NCBI RefSeq assembly: GCF_030397665.1
Contig: NZ_JAPUBT010000004.1
Coordinates: forward strand, 62,001 to 126,000
DNA: 64,000 nt
Source of the DNA: Janthinobacterium sp. SUN073
Lineage (GTDB): Bacteria; Pseudomonadota; Gammaproteobacteria; Burkholderiales; Burkholderiaceae_D
Direction: 5' to 3'
How positions within the stretch are numbered: the stretch's first letter is position 1; the number at the start of each line of letters is the position of its first letter. The notes under the pieces were generated by a model. It was given only the letters and a program-made list of their open reading frames with translations. It had not been told where the DNA came from and did not search any database. The translations under genes and the position numbers were made by a program. Positions 43,706 through 52,322 of this stretch are shown one piece after another.

Positions 43706-44841
43706 GAAGGGACTACCTCGCTCAAATGAGATGGCACGGCCATCTCGGTGGGTAATACGGGCTGGGCAGCACGCTGCCCGGACCGGAATGCTTTCAGTTG
43801 CAGTATGTAGTTGAGCACCTGCGACACGGCCTGGTACAGCTGCACGGGAATCTGCTGCTGTACCTGGCTGGTGTTGTAGATGGCGCGCGCCAGCGGCGGC
43901 AACTCCAGCGTTTCAATATGGTGTTCCTTTGCCACTTGGCGGATATACAGCGCCATCTCGTCGACGCCCTTGGCAACAACAAACGGCGCCTCGGCGCGGT
44001 CCTGGTCATACTTCAATGCAACGGCGTAATGCTCGGGGTTGACGATCACCACGTCGGCGTCGGGCACGGTCTTGCGCACGCTGCGCCGGCCGATCTGCTG
44101 CTGCAGCTGGCGGATGCGCTGGCGCACTTCGGGCCGGCCTTCGCTGCTTTTATGTTCTTCCTTGACGTCCTGCTTGCTCATGCGCTGGCTGCGGGCAAAG
44201 AAAAAGGCCTGCGCCGGCACGTCGATGATGGCAAACAGGATGAAGACGGAAATGAGCGCCATCAAGCCATCGAGCATCAAGGCCGAGCCATCGAGCATGG
44301 CTTGCTGCAGCGGCCGGTGCTGCAAATCCACGTATTGCACCAGGCTGGAACGGCTGACATGCACGATCACCATGCCCAGCACGGCGGCCTTGGCGATGGA
44401 CAGGCCGAATTCAAAGCCATGCTTGGGCGACACCAGGCGGCCCAGATTCTTCGCCGGGCTCAGGCGCTCCATCTTCGGCATCCAGTTCTTGCCGCTGATG
44501 ACCCAGCCGCCGGGAATCAAGGAACCGAGCACGACGAACAACGGCACGCAGAACAGCGGCACGATCATCTTGATCAGCAAGCCCACCGAGGTGGTAAACG
44601 CCATCGACATGGCATTGTCGAGCGCGCCCTTGCTGTCGAGCGGCATGAACGCCATGGCAAACAGTTCACGGAAGGAATCCAGATAAGAAGGCAGCAGGAA
44701 CACGAACAGCTTCATGCTGATCAGGATGCCCAGCGCCGTCGACAGGTCGCGCGAGCGCACCACCTGCCCTTCCTGGCGCGACTTCTTCAGCTTTTGCTGT
44801 GACGCCTTTTCGGTCTTGTCGCCGGTGCTGTTATCCGCCAT
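43702..44841 (-). CDS. flhB: Flagellar export switch protein FlhB (lateral)
   Basis: Inner-membrane protein of 379 residues that switches export from hook to filament substrates. Four helices in the N-terminal half, then the cytoplasmic domain. The self-cleavage motif reads NPEH (VIVNPEHYAVALKYD) rather than the common NPTH; Asn and Pro, between which cleavage happens, are kept. N-terminus MADNSTGDKTEKASQQKLKKSRQEGQ is typical. It overlaps fliR by 11 bases and flhA by 4. Confidence 0.95.
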   Translation of the reverse strand: MADNSTGDKTEKASQQKLKKSRQEGQVVRSRDLSTALGILISMKLFVFLLPSYLDSFRELFAMAFMPLDSKGALDNAMSMAFTTSVGLLIKMIVPLFCVPLFVVLGSLIPGGWVISGKNWMPKMERLSPAKNLGRLVSPKHGFEFGLSIAKAAVLGMVIVHVSRSSLVQYVDLQHRPLQQAMLDGSALMLDGLMALISVFILFAIIDVPAQAFFFARSQRMSKQDVKEEHKSSEGRPEVRQRIRQLQQQIGRRSVRKTVPDADVVIVNPEHYAVALKYDQDRAEAPFVVAKGVDEMALYIRQVAKEHHIETLELPPLARAIYNTSQVQQQIPVQLYQAVSQVLNYILQLKAFRSGQRAAQPVLPTEMAVPSHLSEVVPS

Positions 44842-45631
44842 GCGCCACCCGCATCTGTTCGGCGATCATATCGAGCACGCGATTCGTCATGGCGATGTAG
44901 TGCTCGGGAATAAAGCGCACGATCTGCGCCAGCATCAGCAGGCCGAACACGGTGATCATGGAAAAACCCAGCGAAAACAGGTTCAGCGACGGCGCCACGC
45001 GGTTCAGGAAGCCGAAGCCCAGCTGCACCACCATGGTGGAAAAGACGATGGGCAAGGCCAGCAGCATGGCGGCGGCGAAAATCCACGCCACGTTATACGC
45101 CACCGTCTGCAGCAGCAGCGGGCCATAGCCCTGCCCCACGGGCCAGGCCTTGAAACTGGCGCCGATCACGCCGGTCAGCAGCAGATGGCCGTCGATGGCG
45201 AAAAACACGATCATGCACATGATGGTGAGCATCCCCGTGATCACGTCCGACGAGGTGCCGTTGAGCGGATCGTTCATGACGGCCATGGAAAAGCCCACCT
45301 GGCTCGACACCAGGAAGCCCAGCACCGACATCACCGACATGGCGAAGTGGAAGGCCAGGCCGAGGACGAAGCCGATGACGGCCTGCTCCAGGGTGGCGAC
45401 AATGGCATACAGGGAAAACGGATCGATTTTCAACAAGTCCTGCGAGATGCCCGAGGCCTGCATCACGGGCAGCATCAGGATCGCCAGCACCAGCGACAGC
45501 AGGATGCGCACGGTGACGGGCACGACGCCGTCGCCGATCACGGGCGAGGCGCTGAGCATGGCCAGGATGCGGCAGAACGGCCACCACACGGCCAGCAGAA
45601 ACGGCAGCACCTGATTGAAAATCTGATCCAT
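44831..45631 (-). CDS. fliR: Flagellar export protein FliR (lateral)
   Basis: Inner-membrane export-gate component of 266 residues with about six helices. Typical text: PVIGDGVVPVTVRILLSLVLAILMLPV, GFVLGLAFHFAMSVMSVLGFLVSSQVGFSMA, and the C-terminal MLAQIVRFIPEHY. The gene starts 12 bases after fliQ and overlaps flhB at its end. Confidence 0.94.
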   Translation of the reverse strand: MDQIFNQVLPFLLAVWWPFCRILAMLSASPVIGDGVVPVTVRILLSLVLAILMLPVMQASGISQDLLKIDPFSLYAIVATLEQAVIGFVLGLAFHFAMSVMSVLGFLVSSQVGFSMAVMNDPLNGTSSDVITGMLTIMCMIVFFAIDGHLLLTGVIGASFKAWPVGQGYGPLLLQTVAYNVAWIFAAAMLLALPIVFSTMVVQLGFGFLNRVAPSLNLFSLGFSMITVFGLLMLAQIVRFIPEHYIAMTNRVLDMIAEQMRVAHGG

Positions 45632-45643
45632 GGGCGCGCGGCG

Positions 45644-45916
45644 CTATCCGACGAGAGTGGCCGCGCGCTGAAAAATGGACACGCAATAATCCATCAGGTA
45701 ACCGGCCATCCAGCGTCCGGCCAGGATCAGCGCCAACAGGGTGACCAGCAGGCGCGGCAGGAAACTCATGGTCTGTTCATTGATCGAGGTGGCCGCCTGC
45801 ACCAGCGCGACCAGCAGGCCCATGAGCAAACCTGGCACGACCAGGATCACCACCAGCAGCATGACGACATGCAACGCTTCGATGATCAGGTCGACGGCGA
45901 CTTCAGGGGTAAACAT
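45644..45916 (-). CDS. fliQ: Flagellar export protein FliQ (lateral)
   Basis: Small inner-membrane protein of 90 residues with two helices (ALHVVMLLVVILVVPGLLMGLLVALVQAATSINEQTMSFLPRLLVTLLALILAGRWM). Size and wording match FliQ. It starts 3 bases after the fliP stop. Confidence 0.94.
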   Translation of the reverse strand: MFTPEVAVDLIIEALHVVMLLVVILVVPGLLMGLLVALVQAATSINEQTMSFLPRLLVTLLALILAGRWMAGYLMDYCVSIFQRAATLVG

Positions 45917-45919
45917 CGA

Positions 45920-46690
45920 TCAGTAGCCCTGTATGCTGGTAACGAGGGTGTTGACGGTCAGCGTCCAGCCGTCGACCAGCACGAACAGCAGCAGCTTGAA
46001 CGGCAGCGAAATGACCAGCGGCGAGAGCATCATCATACCCATCGCCATCAGCACGGACGCCACCACCAGGTCGATGATGAGGAACGGGATGAACAGCATG
46101 CAGCCGATCTGGAACGCCGTCTTGAGTTCGGACAAGACAAACGCGGCCAGCTTGACCGTGAAACTGTGGTCTTGCGGGCGCATGCTCGACGGCTCGCCGG
46201 CCAGGTGGGCGATCTGCGCCAGCGCGGCCTTGCTCGTCTGCGCCAGCATGAAGCGCGAAATCGGCACTTCGGCGATCTTCAGCGCTTCCTGCATGCCGAT
46301 CTGGTCGCGGTCGTAGGGCACGAACGCCTCCTTCCACACCTGGTCGCCGATGGGGCGCATGACCAGCAGGGTGAGAATCAGGGCGATGCCCGTGACGATA
46401 CGGTTGGGCAAACCCTGCTGCAGGCCCAGGGCCTGGCGCAACAGGGACAGCACGATGACGAAGCGGGTAAAGCTGGTCATCATCATGACCATCACGGGCA
46501 GCAGCCCGAGCAGGGTCATGACGACGAGGATCTGCATCTTCACCGACAGGTCGGTCTTCGCGCCCGGCACCACGCCGGACAACAAATCCTGCGCCCCGGC
46601 GGCGCTGCAGCACAGCATCAGCACGGGGACAGCCAGCGCGGCAGCCAGCGCGCCGCGGCGCCGGCTCAAACCGGGTACCGCCAGCTTCAT
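45920..46690 (-). CDS. fliP: Flagellar export protein FliP (lateral)
   Basis: Inner-membrane export-gate core of 256 residues with a cleavable N-terminal signal (LAAALAVPVLMLCCSAAGAQD). Typical parts: MTLLGLLPVMVMMMTSFTRFVIVLSLLRQALGLQQ, PNRIVTGIALILT, and PISRFMLAQT. It overlaps fliN by 4 bases. Confidence 0.95.
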   Translation of the reverse strand: MKLAVPGLSRRRGALAAALAVPVLMLCCSAAGAQDLLSGVVPGAKTDLSVKMQILVVMTLLGLLPVMVMMMTSFTRFVIVLSLLRQALGLQQGLPNRIVTGIALILTLLVMRPIGDQVWKEAFVPYDRDQIGMQEALKIAEVPISRFMLAQTSKAALAQIAHLAGEPSSMRPQDHSFTVKLAAFVLSELKTAFQIGCMLFIPFLIIDLVVASVLMAMGMMMLSPLVISLPFKLLLFVLVDGWTLTVNTLVTSIQGY

Positions 46691-47064
46691 GCTGTCATCA
46701 GGTCGAGATTGAGGCCGTCGAGGTCGATGACTTTCAGGCCATAGTTCTCGCCGGCCACCACCACTTCGGCACGGCCGATCGGCGTGCCGTTGACCTTGAT
46801 CACCAGCGGTTCGCCGGCCAGCATGTCGAGTTCGATCACGCTTTCCGGGCCGATGGCCATCAGTTCTTCCAGCGAAATGCGGGCCGAGCCCACTTCCAGG
46901 GTCAGGGTGACGGGAATCTTGCGCATCATCTGCGGAATGTCGCGCCGCGTGCGGGTGCTGGCCACGTCGGACATGTCGCCCTGGTCGATGATCATGTCAT
47001 CGCCCAGGTCTTCCAGCAGGGTTTCGCTCTGGTTGGTATCGGTCATATTCATATTATTCGACAT
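46687..47064 (-). CDS. fliN: Flagellar motor switch protein FliN (lateral)
   Basis: C-ring protein of 125 residues. An acidic N-terminal stretch (about 1-40) is followed by the SpoA domain (IPVTLTLEVGSARISLEELM, PESVIELDMLAGEPLVIKVNG, GENYGLKVIDL). The true start is uncertain: ATG 47064 overlaps fliM by 11 bases; ATGs at 47052 and 47046 are alternatives and a TTG at 47070 is less likely. Confidence 0.92.
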   Translation of the reverse strand: MSNNMNMTDTNQSETLLEDLGDDMIIDQGDMSDVASTRTRRDIPQMMRKIPVTLTLEVGSARISLEELMAIGPESVIELDMLAGEPLVIKVNGTPIGRAEVVVAGENYGLKVIDLDGLNLDLMTA

Positions 47065-47932
47065 CTTCAAATGAGGTTAAACAGAGCTTGCCCTTGTGTT
47101 CGGAAACAGCCGCTGTAAATAAACGGGAATCGTCCAGCATGACGTCGGTGCGGCTCAGGCTGACGGGAATCACGTCGCCCACGCGCAGGTCGAACAAGGC
47201 GCCCAGCTGTACCTGCTTGCTGACGAGCCGCCCTTCCAGGGTCACTTGCAGGCGCGAAGCGAGCGGGCGCACGCTGCCACGCAAGGCTTTCTTCGCTTGC
47301 GCGCGCTCGGGCAGCAGGCCGCGCAGCACGTCGGCCATCAGGCGCTTGTCCAGCGAGAACCAGAAGTGGCCGCTCTGCCCCGCCTCGACGTCGCTGAGCG
47401 CCACGCTGACGATCCAGCTGCCGCGCGGCGGGTGCACGCCCGACTGCACGGCGACCTCGGCACTGGTGTCGATGTCGCTGCTTTTGCCCAGGGTTTGCAG
47501 GTTCTTGTGAATGCGGGTAAACAAGCTGTTCACCAACTGTTGTCCCAGCACCACAGCGAGGCGCTCCTCGGTGGCAGTCACGCGCACCTGCGCCGGATCG
47601 GGCAGTGCGCCCTTGGCGCCGGCACTACCGTAGCGATAGTTCAGCACGCTCAAGAGTATCTGCCGTTCGAGCGTAAAGCCCGTCTGACCGGCCGGCGTGG
47701 AAAAACTCAGCCAGCGATTCACGCTGTCCTCGTTTTCCGCGCGCGACAAGGTCACGGCGTCGATCTGGAAATTACCCCAGTAGCGACGGCTCATCGGCTG
47801 GCGCAGGCCTGCGGCCAGGTCATCGCGCAGCTGGGCACCGAATACATGCAGCAAATGGACAGGACGTCCAAGCAGACAGGAATCGAGGACTTGATGGCGC
47901 ACAGTTTGATCTGTCTTGGTAATGATTGTCAT
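47054..47932 (-). CDS. fliM: Flagellar motor switch protein FliM (lateral)
   Basis: C-ring protein of 292 residues. The middle domain is divergent but recognisable, and the C-terminal SpoA part is clear (VTLEGRLVSKQVQLGALFDLRVGDVIPVSLS). The N-terminus (MTIITKTDQTVRHQVLD) lacks the LSQxEIDALL-type peptide that binds CheY-P in ordinary FliM. This suggests that direct chemotactic control is absent or different. It is the first gene of the seven-gene minus-strand operon. The gene is shorter than polar FliM (about 330). Confidence 0.9.
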   Translation of the reverse strand: MTIITKTDQTVRHQVLDSCLLGRPVHLLHVFGAQLRDDLAAGLRQPMSRRYWGNFQIDAVTLSRAENEDSVNRWLSFSTPAGQTGFTLERQILLSVLNYRYGSAGAKGALPDPAQVRVTATEERLAVVLGQQLVNSLFTRIHKNLQTLGKSSDIDTSAEVAVQSGVHPPRGSWIVSVALSDVEAGQSGHFWFSLDKRLMADVLRGLLPERAQAKKALRGSVRPLASRLQVTLEGRLVSKQVQLGALFDLRVGDVIPVSLSRTDVMLDDSRLFTAAVSEHKGKLCLTSFEDVE

Positions 47933-48482
47933 GTAGTAGTCATGTCGGTATTGCGGTGGCAGAACAAATTATACGGATCGCCCGAAATTAAATACAGCAT
48001 CATCTTGGCTTTGCCGACAGGTGCGCAAGCCAACGATTGCGCATCGTATCGCATGCTAGATGACTACGGTGCTGAACAATACATGAAAACGCTGAATATT
48101 GCCATGTATCAATATTCCTTGAGCCAATCCTCTCTTTACTTTATAGTTGCCGCGAGGTAAGCTTATAGCGAGAAAATAGTGATTTGCAGTGCGCCATTCC
48201 GCTTACCTGATTCCGGTTTTTATGGCAGTGTTCAGTTCCTCTTATTGCCACCAGAAGAAACTTTTATCAGATAAATATTAGTTGTCATGGCCATGTAAAT
48301 CATGTCGGCATGGGTTTGCTGAGTTTGTTTGAGTCTGCTTGAGCGGATGGTGTGGCAACTGATAAAACTGATGGGCCTTACGGATCGGACCGGACGAGAT
48401 GCATACACATGCACTACTGCCGGATTGGCAACACCAGTAATTCTGATTGATACGTCACCGCATATTGAAAGTAGAGGGCAAG
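47933..48482. promoter_or_regulatory. Divergent control region fliM / fliE
   Basis: A 550-base gap that by eye is more AT-rich than the genes around it. No ORF of convincing coding character is present, and the sigma-54 activator gene lafK found here in Vibrio and E. coli Flag-2 is absent. Dyads: TGCGCAA-N8-TTGCGCA (48022-48043) and TGCAT-ACAC-ATGCA (48400-48413). I could not find a clean sigma-54 (GG-N10-GC) or sigma-28 box. Confidence 0.5.
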
Positions 48483-48821
48483 ATGAGCAACGAACTCGCA
48501 GGTCTGATCAAGGCCGATCTGGCAGCACTGAGCAATGACGCGCACGCCCTGGGCGCCAGCATCGCGCCCGCCGCCCAGTTCGGCATGCCGGAACAATCCG
48601 GCTTTTCCTTCGCGCAAAGCATGAAAGACGCCATCGGCAAGGTCAACGGCGACGACCGCATGGCGGCACAGAAAATGAGCGACGTCGACAGTGGCAAGAG
48701 TGACGACATGGTCGGCGCCATGCTGGCCAGCCAGGAAGCGAGCCTGTCCTTCTCCATGTTGATGCAGGTGCGCAACAAGGTCATGGGCGCCGTTGACGAG
48801 CTCATCAAGCTGCCTCTGTAA
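48483..48821 (+). CDS. fliE: Flagellar hook-basal body protein FliE (lateral)
   Basis: Junction protein of 112 residues between MS-ring and rod. The C-terminal half (QEASLSFSMLMQVRNKVMGAVDELIKLPL) is the typical FliE end. The start 48483 is preceded by AGAGGG. It is the first gene of a long plus-strand run fliE-F-G-H-I-J and onward. Confidence 0.92.
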   Translation: MSNELAGLIKADLAALSNDAHALGASIAPAAQFGMPEQSGFSFAQSMKDAIGKVNGDDRMAAQKMSDVDSGKSDDMVGAMLASQEASLSFSMLMQVRNKVMGAVDELIKLPL

Positions 48822-48881
48822 TCTTCACGCCCTGATCCACGCCCAGCCTCCCAGCGAAAGTTACCCCAAGTGATTACCCCC

Positions 48882-50618
48882 ATGAAGTCCGCATTTGCGC
48901 GCTGGCGCCTTGGTGCCCAGCCCGCCATCCCGCCCGCCCTGCTGAAAAACCTGGTTCCCATCGTCGTGCTGGCCATCGGCATCACCGCCATGGTGACCAT
49001 GTATGCCTGGCGCGACCAGGCCAACTACAAGCCGGTGTTTGGCGCGCGCGAAAAAGTGGCCGTGACGGACATGATGGCCACGCTGGACGCCGAGCACATC
49101 CCCTACCGTTTGCATCCGGACAGCGGCCAGGTGCTGGTGCCCGATGCCATGCTGGGCAAGGTGCGCATGCTGCTCGCCTCGAAGGGTGTGACGGCGCAGC
49201 TGCCGGCCGGGCTGGAGCTGATGGACAAGAATGACCCGCTGGGCGTATCGCAATTCGTGCAGGACGTGCGCTTCCGCCGCGGCCTGGAAGGCGAATTGGC
49301 ACAAAGCATCATGACGATGGACGCGATCGCTTCGGCGCGCGTCCATCTGTCGATTGCCAAATCGACCTCGTTTGTCGCCAGCGACGGCGACAAATCGTCG
49401 GCCTCCGTGGTGGTGGCGCTGAAACCGGGCCGCACCCTGGCGCCGGAACAGATCGCCGCCGTCATCAACATGGTGGCCGGCAGCGTCGCCAGCCTGGCGC
49501 CTACGCGCGTGAGCCTGGTCGACCAGGGCGGCAACCTGCTGTCCGCGCACGTCGACCTGACGGACGGCTTCGACGCCTCGGCCGCTGGCAATGAAGGCGC
49601 GAAGCGCTTCCAGGATGAAATCCGCCGCAACGTCATGGGCCTGCTCGGTCCCGTCATCGGCGAAGACAACTTCAAGCTCAGCGTGACTGCCGCCGTGAAC
49701 AACGACCGCGTGGACGAAACGCTGGAAAAATACGGTGAAGCCCCGAAAGTGACCAGCGAAGCGATGCGCGAAGAGCAGGAACGCAACCGCACCGTGGCCG
49801 GCGTTCCCGGCAGCCTGTCGAACCGTCCGCCAGCGGCCGCCGTGCCGGCACCGGCCGGCGCCGGCGCCGCACCGGCCGATGGCGCACCGAAAGCGTCCGA
49901 CGACGGCACTGCGCGCAAGAACGCCACCACGCGCCAGTACGCGTATGACCGCAGCATCACGCAGATCAAGCGCAGCCGTGGCCGCCTGGAGAAAGTCAGC
50001 GTGGCTGTCGTGCTCAACAGCGCCGCAGCACCGAATCCGAAAACGGGCTGGACCCCTGCCGAACTGGGCAATATTGAAAAAATGCTCAACAGCGGCCTGG
50101 GCATCAACGCCCAGCGCGGAGACAGCCTGAGCTTGACTGCGCTGGCCTTCCCTGCCAAGCCGCCCGTGGCGCAGTGGTGGGAAGAGCGCGATACCGTCGT
50201 CGATTTCAGCAGCTGGCTGCTGTACGCCCTGGGCGCCGTGCTCGGCTACTTCCTGATCCTGCGTCCGCTGATGCGTTTGCTGACCACGCGCCTCGCGCCG
50301 CCGGCACTGAAACAGCTCGATCCCGCCCTGGCACTGGGCGGCAGCAGCGCCGCCGCCGGCACGAATGGCGTGGCCGCCGCTGGCGCGCCAGCCCTGGGCG
50401 TGAATGGCAGCCCGCTGGCGCTCGAAGGTGAAGCGACCGGCACTGGCAGCATGCCAGTCGTGCCGCTGCTGGAAAACTATGATTTGCCGCCACCAGGCTC
50501 GGCGGTCGACGTGATGGTCGATCACCTGAAAGTGCTGGCTGAAAAAGAACCCGAGCGTGTCGCCGAAGTCGTCAAACAATGGATGCAGAAAAATGGCCGA
50601 ACTCAACAACAACAATAA
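48882..50618 (+). CDS. fliF: Flagellar MS-ring protein FliF (lateral)
   Basis: MS-ring protein of about 578 residues with an N-terminal membrane helix (LVPIVVLAIGITAMVTMYAW), the periplasmic ring-building motifs (FVQDVRFRRGLEGELAQSIMTMDAIASARVHLSIAKST) and a C-terminal helix (SSWLLYALGAVLGYFLILRPL) followed by the FliG-binding tail. The start may be ATG 48882 or GTG 48870; both have weak ribosome sites. An Ala/Pro/Gly-rich linker lies near residues 310-340. It overlaps fliG by 26 bases. Confidence 0.94.
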   Translation: MKSAFARWRLGAQPAIPPALLKNLVPIVVLAIGITAMVTMYAWRDQANYKPVFGAREKVAVTDMMATLDAEHIPYRLHPDSGQVLVPDAMLGKVRMLLASKGVTAQLPAGLELMDKNDPLGVSQFVQDVRFRRGLEGELAQSIMTMDAIASARVHLSIAKSTSFVASDGDKSSASVVVALKPGRTLAPEQIAAVINMVAGSVASLAPTRVSLVDQGGNLLSAHVDLTDGFDASAAGNEGAKRFQDEIRRNVMGLLGPVIGEDNFKLSVTAAVNNDRVDETLEKYGEAPKVTSEAMREEQERNRTVAGVPGSLSNRPPAAAVPAPAGAGAAPADGAPKASDDGTARKNATTRQYAYDRSITQIKRSRGRLEKVSVAVVLNSAAAPNPKTGWTPAELGNIEKMLNSGLGINAQRGDSLSLTALAFPAKPPVAQWWEERDTVVDFSSWLLYALGAVLGYFLILRPLMRLLTTRLAPPALKQLDPALALGGSSAAAGTNGVAAAGAPALGVNGSPLALEGEATGTGSMPVVPLLENYDLPPPGSAVDVMVDHLKVLAEKEPERVAEVVKQWMQKNGRTQQQQ

Positions 50619-51636
50619 TCCCTCCGACGGCGCCGAGTACGAAAGCGTCAGCCTGAATCCCGTGGAGCAGGCCGCCATCGTGCTGCTAAGCATAGGCGAG
50701 GAACAGGCAGCCAACGTGCTGCGCTGCCTGTCGCGCGAAGAATTGCTGGAAGTCACGCAAGTGATGTCGCGCATGAGCGGCATCAAGGTCGAATCCGTGA
50801 AAACGGCCATGCAGACCTTCTTCGACGACTACCGCCAGCAAAGCGGCGTGCACGGCGCCTCGCGCAGCTACCTGAAGCGCTCGCTGGACCTGGCGCTGGG
50901 CAGCGATATCGCCAATAGCGTGCTGAACAACATTTATGGCGACGCCATCCGTCCAAAAATGGCGCGCCTGCAGTGGGCCTCGCCAAAATGGCTGGCCGAA
51001 TACATCGTCAACGAACACGTGCAGATGCAAGCCGTGTTCCTGGCCTTTTTGCCGCCCGCGCTGGCCGGTCAGATCCTCGACGCCCTGCCCGTCGAAGGCC
51101 GCGACCTGGTCTTGCTGAACCTGGCGCGCCTGGACGAGATCGACCGCGACCTGCTGGTCGAGCTCGACGAACTGGTGGGCCGCTGCCTGGGCACGCTCGA
51201 CACGCAAAGCACCAGCGTGGAAGGCATCCGCCAGGCTGCCGAAATCCTCAACCGCATGCCGGGCAACCGCGCCGCGCTGGTCGAACTGCTGCGCGCGCAC
51301 GACCCGGACGTGGTCTCGGAAATCGAACTGAGCATGTACGACTTCCTGATCCTGTCCACGCAAAGCGATGTCACGCTCACGCGCATCCTGGAAGACGTGC
51401 CGATGGAACAGTGGGCCATCGCCCTGAAGGGTGCGGAACCGGCGATCCGCGACGCCGTGCTGAAAACCATGCCGCGTCGCCAGGCACAGAGCTTCGAAGA
51501 CATGATGCGCCGGTCCGGCCCCGTGCCACTGTCGCGTATCGAACAGACGCGCCAGGAAATCATGGCCACCGTCAAGGGCCTCGCCGATGCGGGCGAGATC
51601 GAAGTGCAACTGTTTGCTGAAGCGGTGATCGAATGA
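50593..51636 (+). CDS. fliG: Flagellar motor switch protein FliG (lateral)
   Basis: C-ring protein of 347 residues that carries the torque-generating domain. The N-terminal domain binds FliF (QAAIVLLSIGEEQAANVLRCL), the middle domain has EHVQMQAVFLAFLPP where most FliG proteins have EHPQ, and the C-terminal charged helix region is DAVLKTMPRRQAQSFEDMM. The start 50593 begins inside the fliF 3' end; an earlier reading from 50557 is less likely. Confidence 0.94.
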   Translation: MAELNNNNNPSDGAEYESVSLNPVEQAAIVLLSIGEEQAANVLRCLSREELLEVTQVMSRMSGIKVESVKTAMQTFFDDYRQQSGVHGASRSYLKRSLDLALGSDIANSVLNNIYGDAIRPKMARLQWASPKWLAEYIVNEHVQMQAVFLAFLPPALAGQILDALPVEGRDLVLLNLARLDEIDRDLLVELDELVGRCLGTLDTQSTSVEGIRQAAEILNRMPGNRAALVELLRAHDPDVVSEIELSMYDFLILSTQSDVTLTRILEDVPMEQWAIALKGAEPAIRDAVLKTMPRRQAQSFEDMMRRSGPVPLSRIEQTRQEIMATVKGLADAGEIEVQLFAEAVIE

Positions 51637-52322
51637 AACACTTCCGTTCGTATCGTTTCCCGCCCCTGTCGCAATTCATCGCCGCCGGCCAGCGTGCCTC
51701 CAACGAGGATACGGATGGCCAGTGGCAGGCATCCGTCTCGGAAGGTTTCGAGCAGGGCCAGCGCGACGGTTACGAAGTGGGCCTGGTGCAAGGCCAGCAG
51801 GACGGCTACGACACCGGACGCAGCGATGGCATGGCACAGGGCCGCGAAGAAGGCCGCAATGAAACCCTGGTGGCGCTGGACCGCCTGGCGCGCCCCGTCG
51901 ACGCCATCTTGCGCGACCTGAAAAAAGTGCGCGCCGATTACCGCGAAGCGCAGCGCAAGGAAGTGGTCGACCTGGTGGCCAAGGTGGCGCGCCAGGTGAT
52001 CCGCGCGGAACTGGCGCTGCAGCCGGTGCAATTGCTGGCCCTGGTCGACGAGACCCTGGCCTCGATGCCGCCCACGCGCGAAGAAATCGATGTCTTCCTC
52101 AATCCGGAAGAACTCAAACGCATCAGCGAACTCGATCCGAAGCGCGCCAAGCGCTGGAACCTGATCGCCGACGCGCGCCTCGACGCGGGCGAATGCCGCA
52201 TCAAGGCGGGCGACAATGAAGTCGACGCGGGCTGTCACCAGCGCCTGTCGGCCTGCATGGAACAGGTCAGCAGCCATCTGGCGCTGGCCGCCGAACATGC
52301 GGACCAGGGCGCGCCTGCATGA
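51633..52322 (+). CDS. fliH: Flagellar export regulator FliH (lateral)
   Basis: Soluble export protein of 229 residues that holds the FliI ATPase. It has the hallmark glycine-every-four repeat (GFEQGQRDGYEVGLVQGQ and onward through GREEG, about residues 38-75) and a C-terminal domain similar to V-ATPase E subunit (VVDLVAKVARQVIRAEL). It begins by ATGA overlap with fliG and ends by ATGA overlap with fliI. Confidence 0.93.
   Translation: MKHFRSYRFPPLSQFIAAGQRASNEDTDGQWQASVSEGFEQGQRDGYEVGLVQGQQDGYDTGRSDGMAQGREEGRNETLVALDRLARPVDAILRDLKKVRADYREAQRKEVVDLVAKVARQVIRAELALQPVQLLALVDETLASMPPTREEIDVFLNPEELKRISELDPKRAKRWNLIADARLDAGECRIKAGDNEVDAGCHQRLSACMEQVSSHLALAAEHADQGAPA

Noticed and set aside
47933..48482. 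Small protein genes in the fliM/fliE gap
   Set aside because: Short frames (for example 60 codons at 48232-48414, minus) lack ribosome sites and coding-like composition.
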